Below are positions 1 to 9,457 of a stretch of DNA of 64,000 nt, one piece after another. The notes under the pieces were generated by a model, which was given only the letters and a program-made list of their open reading frames with translations, had not been told where the DNA came from and made no database searches. Numbering within the stretch: the stretch's first letter is position 1; every line of letters begins with the position of its first letter. The stretch is from Camillea tinctor (lineage: Eukaryota; Ascomycota; Sordariomycetes; Xylariales; Xylariaceae), in NCBI GenBank assembly GCA_022578605.1, contig MU394123.1, forward strand, positions 1-64,000, written 5' to 3'. Both the position numbers and the translations under genes were made by a program.

Positions 1-95
1 CTAACCCTAACCCTAACCCTAACCCTAACCCTAACCCTAACCCTAACCCTAACCCTAACCCTAACCCTAACCCTAACCCTAACCCTAACCCTAAC
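1..95. repeat. Telomere repeat tract
   Basis: Uninterrupted CCCTAA hexamers run from the first base to about 95, so this is a left chromosome end written on the C-rich strand. The unit is the common fungal (and vertebrate) TTAGGG type. The tract ends abruptly at gtggacc. No second telomere block is seen inside the window. Confidence 0.98.
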
Positions 96-169
96 GTGGA
101 CCTTAAACTTATAACTAGTAACCTAGCATTAAGTTTAAGGTTCAATTCGCTCCAACCAGAGTGGTTTTT

Positions 170-300
170 ATACAAAAAATGTGCCTCCACACCAAAAAAT
201 GTGCCTCCATAACCAGAAAGTGTGCCTCCGCTTCCATATTTTTCAAATGGTATGGAGGGTGACTAGCCTCCATGCTGTTTTTTTATATAATGGTATGGAG
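170..300. repeat. Short subtelomeric direct and inverted repeats
   Basis: The core GTGCCTCC occurs three times at about 20-base spacing (around 181, 201 and 222), twice preceded by an AAAAAAT run. TATGGAGG then occurs at about 250 and 293, with the inverse CCTCCAT between them. These words separate the telomere from the truncated chitin-binding gene next door. Function unknown; they look like eroded subtelomeric repeat. Confidence 0.6.
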
Positions 301-648
301 GCTGGTCAGGCTCCATAACTCCCAAATACTGTTAGAGACGCAGTTGTCGGAGCCACAGAAATCAGGGGAATAACCACAGAACCCAGACTTGCTGCAACAC
401 GCTCCGTTTGAGCACGGAGTGCCGGGTGCGCAAGTTCCATCCCCATCATCTGCAGCACTTCCTATCTTAAACAGCGGGTTCTCGGTCTGGTGGGTTAGGT
501 TTAAGAATCTGGGAGTGGTCTTAGAGTGTGACGCAAATAAAGGGCTGTAGACAGTTTGGTTGTAACGCTTGTGCAGTTGCCCATCTGTTAATAGATTTCC
601 CGCGACTTGCAACTCGCTACTGGCAGTACATGCCAGAGCAATGACCAT
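283..648 (-). pseudogene. Truncated chitin-binding (CBM18) protein fragment
   Basis: The reading frame begins with a short hydrophobic leader (MVIALACTASS) and a spacer of about 60 residues. It then enters one hevein-type chitin-binding domain, with CAPGTPCSNGACC followed by SKSGFCGYSPDFCG and DNC. Just after that domain the frame runs into the subtelomeric repeats and stops with an unrelated tail. The arrangement matches the N-terminus of fungal GH18 chitinases that start with CBM18 and LysM modules, but no catalytic domain is left, so the parent family is inferred. The gene pointed toward the telomere and was probably cut off by chromosome-end loss. A small secreted CBM18 protein is possible but less likely. 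Confidence 0.7.
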
Positions 649-1295
649 AAATAGAAAGAACTTTTTTTTTCTTTTACTAGATGGGGAGAGAGTACAAATG
701 GGAAGGAAATGTCCTTAGGTTGGAGAGGGCATCCAAGATGTAATGTACAGTGTCAAATATAGACCACGAGCGTGGTTACGATATAAGAATCGGAGCTCAA
801 GTTGCCAAATGGCTGAACTTGGTCTGACCAAGATGTTGGTTCACTTAAGTTGGCTGCATACACTCAACACCTTGCGCGTGCATACTTAGACCATATTAAT
901 TACACCGGTGACATGCCATTATCATGGATATCAGGACATAGTTCGTAAAGGTAGTGCCATTGGCGCAGATTTAAGCACCTAGACTAAGATAGGCCAATCA
1001 ATATACCGTATTGTGTAACCCAAAGTTTCAGCATTAGCCTTGGCATTGGTGGTGAAAATATCATCATTGAACCCCTTCAGGAAGGTCTGCCGCACACTCG
1101 TTGGTCTGATTGGTAGCCTCGCCGTGTTATATGCAATGTTCGTCTCACCGTCTACATATAGCCTCAAGTCATCGGTATTCGTGGATCACAGGACTCAACA
1201 GACCCGCATTTTTGATGTAGTCAGTAATAAATCGTATGGTTTTACTGCCTTCTACCAAAGGAGAAAAGTAAGATGAAATACAAATCAAATATATA
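649..1295. other. Gene-poor stretch with a possible coding relic
   Basis: No intact gene is seen. On the minus strand between about 979 and 1240, two adjacent frames read like protein (one contains YIKNAGLLSPVIHEY, the next LYVDGETNIAYNTARL), suggesting a frameshifted relic. I do not recognise the family. The longer frame starts with TTG rather than ATG, which also argues against a live gene. Confidence 0.35.
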
Positions 1296-2135
1296 CCATC
1301 CATCACCACCTTTGGGAACACCCCTACTTTGGGAACACTAAACCCCACTAAAAATTGAAAAATGCTATATTTTTAACATAACGTATTTAATTAAATAAAA
1401 TCGCTATTAATTTACTTTTTTTATTTTTATAGTTTTTAACTATTATTTAATATATTTATATATTAGTTTTAATTTTATATATTTTATTTATTACGTAATA
1501 TGTTAATATATATTATAAAAAATATAAAAAAAATACGTTTTAATATTAAGTTTTTTACTTTAATTTATACGATAAAATTTAAATTAAAGTTAACAATAAT
1601 AATATATATTTATAATATATTAAAATTTAAAAAGTTTTTATTTTTATTATTTTTATTTAATTTTAAATATTAATTATAAATTTTTTTATAAATTATTATA
1701 TATTTAAAATATTAAATTAAATAAAAATGTAAAAATTACGTAATAACTTTAATTAAATACTTTACTTTTTATAGTTTTTAATAATATATAATTTATAATA
1801 TAATTAATAATATTTAAAGTATAAAATTTAAAAGTATTTTTATTATATAAAAATATACCCATTTTAAAAAGTGGATATATTTTTATATAGAAAATATATA
1901 ACTTTATTTTATAATATATATAAGCTTAAAATACTTTATATATTTATAAAAAACCATAATTTTTATTATTATATATTATAATATTTTAAAAATTAATATT
2001 ATAAAAATGAAAAAAGTAAATTAATAGCTATTTTATTTAATTAAATACGTTATGTTAAAAATATAGTATTTTTCAATTTTTGGTGGGGTTTAGTGTTCCC
2101 AAAGTAGGGGTGTTCCCAAAGGTGGTGATGGATGG
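1296..2135. mobile_element. AT-saturated inverted-repeat DNA element (Tc1/mariner-pogo-like MITE or decayed transposon)
   Basis: The element begins CCATCCATCACCACC and ends with its reverse complement GGTGGTGATGGATGG. The terminal inverted repeats extend about 135 bases with only a few C/T-type differences. It is flanked on both sides by TA (1294-1295 and 2136-2137), the target duplication of Tc1/mariner/pogo elements. Each terminus carries two copies of TTTGGGAACAC, which look like subterminal binding sites. The interior is almost pure A+T with no open frame, as expected after RIP. Whether it once encoded a transposase or is a non-autonomous derivative cannot be told from the sequence. Confidence 0.85.
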
Positions 2136-2326
2136 TACGAGAACCACATGCTCATAGACGCCCGTACTACGCGGCAAGCTGACTAGCAACGGCAGCGACC
2201 TGTTCATAGACGGACGCATATTATGACTACACATCTCACGTATCGTAAAAAAGTAAAAGTCGATCACGTCCTACTACGACGTACTGATCCCTCCTGTACC
2301 TAAGCCCCTTGATTGCTTCACCAAGG

Positions 2327-5080
2327 ATGTTTTGCAGTCGCTGGCTAGGCCTCGTCATTGTGATGAGGGTGTCTCTGACGCCGTGCCAGGCTGCTTTCGT
2401 ACTCTATCAGGGTAGAGAACTTGGTCAATTTTCTCGCGAAAGGGGAGTTTCCGAAGCCTGCATGAGCGCATTGTGAGTGCTGTTCTTCGGTCTTGTTTCA
2501 GGATCGAGGTCGCTAACTTCTGGCTCTAGAAACACCACAATCGATTGCGATAGCATGTTTCTGCAGCGAGTTATGCAGCTAGAGTCCTATATGTGGACTC
2601 CGGCTAACATGACCACGGGATGTACCTCGAGCTGCACGACTGATCTACAGAATTGGGTATCCCGGGTCGAGAGTTCCTGCGCGGGAGCGAGCATGAGAAA
2701 CGACGGCGTGTTAATGGCACCGGAAGCCCTACCCCTGATGTTCCAGTATCAATACTCACTGGCTTGTCTGATAGGGGGCAATTCCGGCTGGTGCTGGGTC
2801 GACAGTCAGACTTGGCAAGGAAGTGATATAAAGAAGTACCCTCATGATTTATGCCAGACCGGTAAGTGAAAGGAAAACGCGGCTCTCCCTCTCCAGCGTT
2901 TGATGGTCGCAACTGATGCAGCCAAGGTAATGACATATGGGATGCGGATATCTGCTTCGAGGATGGCTTTGACCAGACTGCCATCGAGCCCGATGACGAG
3001 CGGTTAGGAAGCCTATACAACAAAGATCTTGTGCGTGGATTCATATCAACCACTTTCGTTACTTGCTGATTGAAAGCTTCAAGGTGTGCAGCGACTGCTT
3101 TTTGAAAATATTCCATCAACGCTTGCTCTCGCCTGTTCTTCGGCAAGGCGAGTTCACCGACTATCTTGTCGGGCAGCATGGGGATCTCCAATCATTCTGT
3201 AGCACTAGCATGCCTCTCACCACGGCGAGCAGCACGCTCTACCACGGCACCGTTCCTTTCCCATCAGCAACGACCGGTGGAGCTATAGGGACGGTGACCG
3301 CGCCCGCCACAACGGCGACTTGTGGCGGGACGATAATCGACGTCCCATCATCGCCGATGGACTGTCACCAGTTATCAGAGACATACAACGTTACGACGGG
3401 AGATCTCACTGTTATGACAAACGATTGGAGCTGTGAGGTCACAAGCCCAATATGTATACCGCCTCCCTGTAACATTCAAAAGATCGGCTGGGGAGAGACC
3501 TGGTAGGTGCCCAAAGATGCAAAGTCTATCTCTGACAATGACGGAATTCCCTAGACTGACACAATTAGTGAAACGCTGCGAGCTTCGATCTCCAATAGCA
3601 CCAACAACGTGACTCTTGTACAGTTTTCTGACTAGAACCCTCGTATCATCGGTGCTTGTGATGATGTGCGTGGAGACCAATACATCTGTATTTCGTGAGT
3701 TAACATGTCTTAATACGCATAGCTTGGTGCTAACCTTGTGCAAAGACCACCGGGCGGACAGCATGAAGTGGGAAGTCCTATCTACGCTCCGACTTCAGCG
3801 TCGGCCTACTACACAACGGGTAAGATTATTACAGTCGAGATGGATTTATATTGCCTATCAGATTGAACTTACGAAGATTAGCACATCCGGCGCGGCCGGC
3901 TTCAGACGGCACGATGGAGAACTGCGGTCTATACTACGATGTCACGGCAGGTGATACCTGCCAGAACATTGTGCTGCAAAGGTCCGTTCCCCCGATTTTG
4001 TGCATGTATGCAGATGAAAGCGACTAACTTTGTTGTAGTGGGATAACGCATGATGAATTCCTGAAACTAAATACCCAAATCTATAGCAACTGCACCAATC
4101 TGTGGCTCGACTGCTCTTATTGCATCGCTCCGGGTCAGTACCCCCATATACTCCTAGCATCAGATTCGATCAGCTAATGCGGCATGCAGTGACCGGATCC
4201 GAAGTTAGCACGGACGGCAAATGTGGCCCTGACCACTCGCACACGACTTGTGTCGGTTCAAGTTTCGGGAACTGCTGTTCTTACTACGGAAACTGTGAGG
4301 TCCTCCGCATTTTGTTACAACAGGCAAGTCTACTAATAAATTGATATCTATCGATACCAGGCGGCACCGGAGATTCGTACTGCGCAGTCGGCACCTGTTA
4401 CAGCGGAGGTAAGAAACTAGACCCCTCATTCAGATCTCTCGGTTGAGCTATCTAGGTTAGGTATCATGTAGAGAGAGAGTCTGACACGGCGCCCAACAGA
4501 CTGTGCCGGTTCAGGAGAAGGCATATCGCAAGACGGCTCATGTGGACCCGACCACAACTATTGGCTGTGTGGTGGGATCTGGGGTTCCTGCTGCTCCATC
4601 TACGGCTACTGTAAGCTCCGATACTCTTCTAAAGTCCCGACACACCGCAACCCATCACACGGGTTGCAACAACACATGCTAATGACGTCGAGCAGGCGGC
4701 AGCTCAAAGGACTACTGCGGCGCAGGAAACTGCTGTAAGATGACATCCCTCCTTGATCTGTGAATCAGAGTCGTGTATTGACTGGCTGACTAACATCACC
4801 TCACCATGTAGACAGTGGCAGCTGTGACCCGGATATCGGGGGGCCGAGCCTCGATGGCTCCTGTGGGCCGAACTACGCAGGCAACAAGACGTGCACGGGG
4901 ACTCAGTTCGGGGCGTGCTGTAGCAACTATGGCTTCTGCGGCGATGGGCCAGATTATTGTACGTTTAAGAGCCTGGCATGACGACGATCTTGCTGTTAAG
5001 GAAAGCTACTAACATGCCACTCTGAAATGAAACTAGGTTCAAAGGGGAACTGCTATTCGGGGGCATGTTCATCATCATGA
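2327..5080 (+). pseudogene. Secreted LysM and CBM18 chitin-binding protein, 14 exons, one in-frame stop
   Basis: Exons: 2327-2472, 2530-2861, 2927-3030, 3084-3502, 3569-3694, 3746-3819, 3882-3981, 4039-4133, 4190-4294, 4361-4408, 4500-4610, 4696-4734, 4812-4958, 5037-5080; total 1890 bases, exactly 630 codons. The ATG at 2327 gives a signal peptide (MFCSRWLGLVIVM). A cysteine-rich N-terminal region of the fungal LysM-protein type follows (ALNTTIDCD, DLVCSDCFLK). Then come a LysM (CHQLSETYNVTTGDL), a second LysM (NCGLYYDVTAGDTCQNI) and three CBM18 modules (CGPDHSHTTC, CGPDHNYWLC, CGPNYAGNKTC, each with a CCS..YG.C core). Such proteins bind chitin at the wall or mask it from hosts. Codon 356 is TAG (3633-3635), where the family usually has tryptophan; all other splice sites and frames are intact. 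I therefore call it a recent pseudogene, unless the stop is a read error or is read through. Confidence 0.85.
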
Positions 5081-5218
5081 CTCGTGAGATTAGGGCAAGT
5101 TTAGGTGACAAGGGCGTGAGAAGGCGAAGGGATTCTGTAATCCGTAGATGGAGACTCTAAAGGGCCACGGCAAAGAAAAGAAATAGCTACTGAAGCGAAT
5201 TATATATGTTCTAGTAGA

Positions 5219-6454
5219 TTACACGATGACAGGCACAATCTTTGCCACAGACGTGTGTGCAGTAAACCAGCCATGATCAGTAGAAACACCATTTGCATCA
5301 ACTGTCCACGTGCCGTTTTCAACCAGGGCAGTCCAGTGGTCGAAGAGTTCAGCCAGTCGAGGTTCTCTAGGTGGTCCCCATCGACACGGAAACGAGAACT
5401 CGCAAGCGCTGCAGTGTCCGGAACTAGCAACGAAACGGACCAGGTCCGAGTTGCTTGTGTCGGGCATTGTGTAGAGTCCGCTTTGGCGATTGACAGCGAA
5501 CTTGCCGAAGCCCCAGCTCTGGTCGAAAGAGTTGATGTTTGGGTTCGTGCTGTGTCCGACATTATGAGGCACGGCGCTGATGCCGGGCAGAATCAAGGTA
5601 GGCCAGTCTTCTTCGTCTCCCAGCCAGTGAGACCGGCGGATCGAGTCTGACGCCTCGGCACCATATATTTGGTTCAAGAGGAGCGGCGTTAGCACGCGGA
5701 CCCCGGGCGCGACAAAGGAGAAGTCGGGCCGGTTCGCGGTAGATAGAAATCTGGAAGAAAAGGCGCTCATCTTGAATGGCGCTAGGATTTGAGCATCGAG
5801 TGGTTCTAGGGTTAGGCGAGGGTGGAGATGGGCTTCATTGTCTTCAGATGGCATGCGGAGCTCGATGCTCGAAACAAGGCGATGAAAGGCTGCGACGGAC
5901 TGGTCTACGTCGTGTTGTGTCCAACTTCTCACCTTGATGGTAGCCTCCTGTGCGTCCCAGTAGAACTTTCCCGTGTCCCATGCATCGAGTGCCTTCTGCA
6001 GAACTACCTCCAGCGGTAGCCACTGGTCGGAAGGCGGGAAACTAGGCGAGTTGTCACTGTGCCATACGGCCTGGCACGACTGCAGGTCAATATAGACCCC
6101 GCCGTCCATGGGCGAGCCACCGTTATTTTGACCGTAGAGTAGAACGAAAGACGGCCCGTGGCCTACGCGATCGGTCCAGAACGTGCTCGGGTCTGGCTGA
6201 TACATGAATGGAGTCAGCAGATCCACGCCTCCATTCGCGACCGGCGGCATGGTGCAGGTGTCGAGCAGGCGTAAAAAGCGGTACAGTGGTAAATCGTCCA
6301 GAGAGGGAACTTCAGCGAATTCAGGCGCCATGTCCAAAAAGCGAGCTGCAAGAGTCCGCTCGATCTGAACATTTGGGCTGTGCTCGGTAGCCTTTGCGAG
6401 AAGCTGATTGTGTAGGTCTGCGCAACGTTCTGGTGAGAAGGTTGATGAGTCCAT
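5219..6454 (-). CDS. Conserved-looking hypothetical protein, 411 residues
   Basis: A single uninterrupted frame starts at ATG 6454 (MDSSTFSPERCADLHNQLL) and ends at 5219. It has no signal peptide or membrane segment and reads as a soluble protein with many tryptophans and aromatics. The first half contains a stretch like an SMI1/KNR4-style or metabolite-binding fold (GHGPSFVLLYGQNNGGSP, then GGVYIDLQS), but I cannot place it in a named family. It lies tail-to-tail with the LysM gene, 138 bases apart. Length, codon use and lack of stops support a real gene. Function unknown. Confidence 0.75.
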   Translation of the reverse strand: MDSSTFSPERCADLHNQLLAKATEHSPNVQIERTLAARFLDMAPEFAEVPSLDDLPLYRFLRLLDTCTMPPVANGGVDLLTPFMYQPDPSTFWTDRVGHGPSFVLLYGQNNGGSPMDGGVYIDLQSCQAVWHSDNSPSFPPSDQWLPLEVVLQKALDAWDTGKFYWDAQEATIKVRSWTQHDVDQSVAAFHRLVSSIELRMPSEDNEAHLHPRLTLEPLDAQILAPFKMSAFSSRFLSTANRPDFSFVAPGVRVLTPLLLNQIYGAEASDSIRRSHWLGDEEDWPTLILPGISAVPHNVGHSTNPNINSFDQSWGFGKFAVNRQSGLYTMPDTSNSDLVRFVASSGHCSACEFSFPCRWGPPREPRLAELFDHWTALVENGTWTVDANGVSTDHGWFTAHTSVAKIVPVIV

Positions 6455-7293
6455 CGTAGTTGTGCTTATGCTAGTACCTAGATATAGACAGTGCTAGGTT
6501 AAGCGTCGGTGTGAAGCTGTAGGTTATGCGTTATCATAAATTACTAAGGCCTTAAACATTTGGAAGTACGACGGCATCTCAGCACAAACAAAAGATGCAC
6601 TGTAATGAGTTATGGGTTATATTCTTACATATTTTTCTCTATAAAAATAAATTCGACGTCTCGCTGACCCTCAACCTACCCCTTGAATGTTGGTGGGTTG
6701 TGGCTGAGTTAGGCTGCACTAGCCACATATAAGGCTAGTGTAGGTAATATGGGGGTGTGGCGCGGCGACGCCACTGGGGCTAGTACGGTGGCTGAGCCAC
6801 CTATATATAGCTATCTTAGTTTACGGTCCTTTATTACTGATCTTAATTACTCTATACTCATTATTTATAATCCTAAACCAACCAATGAAATCCTGATTAG
6901 TACCTAGGTAGGTATATATATGGTACTTATTACTTAGCAGCTATACCTAAGTTACAGATATACACACTTGCTAATTGACAGGCCAATTCCCCTTAATCCC
7001 GAATCGTACCTTTTTATTCTAAATAAATGCCCTGTGCGGCATTAAGCACGCCATTACCCCTGATTATTTAGCTGCACATTCGGCTTTCTTTGCCCGGCGC
7101 ATCGGCCGATGTCAAGGGGGGGCTAAAGTGAATAGGTCATCCTACCTTTTTACTCCTTCACATTAAGTTATTCAGCTCAGGTATCATATGTAAATCAATT
7201 TAATTACACGACTATAGTTTAAACTTGCATACAAGGCCGTTGAAATCCAGCTATCATGACCAGTAACAGCCGTCTCGCTTCATATTGGAGGCC
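6455..7293. other. Intergenic region upstream of the methyltransferase
   Basis: No gene is seen. It holds a possible solo LTR (6688-6884, listed separately) and several short palindromes. The remainder is A+T-rich spacer serving as promoter for the gene on each side. Confidence 0.6.
6688..6884. mobile_element. Possible solo LTR (about 197 bp)
   Basis: The stretch begins TGTTGG and ends CCAACCA, the TG...CA form of an LTR. It is flanked by TTGAA and ATGAA, a 4-of-5 match for a 5-base target duplication. Inside are a TATATATAG box near 6803 and GC-rich hairpins (CACTAGCC/GGCTAGTG and GGTGGCTGAGCCACC). No primer-binding site, coding region or second copy is visible, so this is a weak call that needs other copies in the genome. 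Confidence 0.35.
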
Positions 7294-8199
7294 ATGGTCA
7301 CTTATCTGGCCATCTATTTGTCGTAAATTATCCCTCCTGATTCTTAATTTCATTTTACGTGCTGAGCTTTAAGTATAGTACACTGGGATGTTCTCAAAGC
7401 AGCTATTCGCAAAGACGGTCTCAGCGCACTCGCACATCCACGACAAATTCGAAACGCCGCCTTGGCCGAGCTACTAAGTGTGACCTGTAAGCTCCATCCC
7501 CCTCACCCTCCTTATTACCCACTTCTTGTTAATTATCAAGATAAGCTCACGGCTTTATCGCGTACGAAAATACAACCATTGTTCCCACTCTTGTCAAGGC
7601 CGCCCGAGGTGTGATTCTTGACCTGGGTCCCGGGCCAGGGAATCAAGTTCACCGTTTTGAACTTTCAAATGTGGAGTTCATATATGGTGTTGAACCAAAC
7701 GCACACTACAAGAAAGGAATGGACAGAAAGCTTGCGGAATCTGGCTTGTCAGCCCGGTATCAATTTATACCCTGTGGCATTGAAGATAGCGATGTCCTCA
7801 GAAACTCGGGAGTTAAAGAGGGGAGCATGGATACCGTCTTGAGTATTCAGGTCATGTGTGCAGTAGAGGATCCAAGGCTAGTGATGAAAGAAGTCTACAA
7901 GTTGTTGAAGCCAGGAGGGAGGTTCATATTCTGGGAACATGGCTGGAGCAAGGACTCTGTAACCAATGCGGCCCAAGGTACGTTGTTATTTACTCTAGAG
8001 CTTATGCGGAGTGATTAACGTGAATACAGCCTTTTGGAATCCTGCTTGGAGCACCTTTGTAGGCTGTAGTATGATTCGAGATGTCAAGGCAGACATTCTC
8101 AGTGCAGGAGAGTGGGAAAACCCTGGTGAGATCGAGGAACCTGTTGATCCATGCAGCTGCCTGCCGAGAATTCAGGGAGTTCTCATCAAGAGATCTTGA
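7294..8199 (+). CDS. Class I SAM-dependent methyltransferase, four exons
   Basis: Exons 7294-7322, 7374-7486, 7546-7977 and 8030-8199 join to 744 bases, giving 247 residues. Motif I is VILDLGPGPGNQ and the acidic loop is GVEPN. Motif II is SMDTVLSIQVMCAVEDP, and the post-II motif is LLKPGGRFIFWEHG. The last exon, PAWSTFVGCSMIRDVKADI, matches the C-terminus of fungal METTL7/UbiE-like methyltransferases. The substrate is unknown; such enzymes methylate small molecules, thiols or lipids. The first exon (29 bases) was chosen because an in-frame stop lies just upstream of it and its splice gives a family-like MVTYLAIYLSIVHWD start. That start is the least certain part; the catalytic core is clear. 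Confidence 0.8.
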
Positions 8200-9103
8200 T
8201 TTTGAGCCAGCGGCCTGGACTATCGAGAAGCCTGAGATGGAATATTAAGTTTAAAAGGGAAACCGGAGTGCGATAGCTATATACAATATTGAGAGCCTAA
8301 GCTAGAAAACAGCCTTCCCCTAAATCAAAGGGGCAGCCAGGGGTACCTGAAATGCCCAGTAACTATTACCCCTCACCTGGCTCCTGCACTAGATATCGCA
8401 AAGCGTCACGTGAGTTCAACGTTTCCCAACAAGACCTTATTGTCTGCATCATGTATGTATGATAGCTATTCCATGGATAAGACTTACTGAAATTATTAAA
8501 AAGGCTTTAGCCTTTTTTAAGTTAAGGTCGGGCTTTAGAAATGTATCTATACCAAACATGGGAGGAATAAAGGTCTTGCTCGAACTTTAATCGCGCGTTA
8601 CAAGTGTTAGCACTCTTCTTATTAGCTAGATGGTTTATCGGAATGATTTTATTAGCCAGTTCCTTATTTACTCTGTACATAAAATCCATAAAGAAATAAT
8701 AAAAAACGAAATATTGGTACTTCTTTTTTTATGCTGTAGCTATAAATGTAGCGCAATGAAAAAAAAAAAATTTTAAGAAACGAGCGAAGCGTGGCGGGGG
8801 GGAAGGGATAATTTAAATGAAGAGGAAAGAAGGAAGTTGATGAACTCGAGACGTTGGCTTAAAAGCATGATGAAGCTTTAACCTATTGCAGGACTCAGAA
8901 TCTGCTTCGTGGCATGGGAAGAAGAGGTATTCCAAGAGATGCTTCCCTTGTACAACTATTAGACCTTTTAAAGATTTTCATCCTAAGGACTGTTAAAGTG
9001 AATGGTCTATACGCCCCACATTTATACTTTATTTATAAGTTGTTAATACTACCTAGTAAACTCTTAAGGCCTACTATCTTCGGTCCTATAACTAATACAC
9101 CTT
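8200..9103. other. Non-coding spacer
   Basis: I see no gene. The stretch is A+T-rich with an A-run near 8759-8770 and a short palindrome aaaaggctttagcctttttt near 8500 that may be a 3' hairpin. The frame at 8914-9120 shows no domain and is probably chance. Confidence 0.5.
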
Positions 9104-9457
9104 ATGAAAACCTACCTTAAATCAACCAGGACTGTGGTGGACAGTTCTGTGAGTGGGTTGAAAGATGCCGATCTCCGAAAGGAGCCTATCGACAAGAATG
9201 CCCGCAACAAGGCGTCTCTTTGGAACTGCTATGAGATAGTACGAAATTATCAGCACATATCGGGTGCTGAGGAGGTTATGCATCGACAAACCTTGGGGAA
9301 GATTAGGGCTACGATGATGGAGAAGTTCGTAGCTGACATTCTGGGAACACCAGTTGAACATGAACAGGTAGTAGAAATCATCTTCAGTGGTGGCCATAAT
9401 ATTCCTGCCAGATTGAGAAACATAAAGCGCAGCCATTGCTCTCTTACTTTATGCTAG
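9104..9457 (+). CDS. Small hypothetical frame, doubtful
   Basis: An ATG-started frame of 117 residues (MKTYLKSTRTVVDSS..., ending RSHCSLTLC) has a mixed, protein-like composition, including FVADILGTPVEHEQVVEII. There is no signal peptide and no family I know. It sits alone in a 4-kb gene-poor stretch. It could be a piece of a decayed gene or a chance frame; kept at low confidence. Confidence 0.25.
   Translation: MKTYLKSTRTVVDSSVSGLKDADLRKEPIDKNARNKASLWNCYEIVRNYQHISGAEEVMHRQTLGKIRATMMEKFVADILGTPVEHEQVVEIIFSGGHNIPARLRNIKRSHCSLTLC

Noticed and set aside
3593..3635. Possible mini-intron removing the stop codon in the LysM gene (gtgact...gactag)
   Set aside because: It would be only 27 bases, far below the other introns here, and would delete conserved residues (VTLVQF) of the family.
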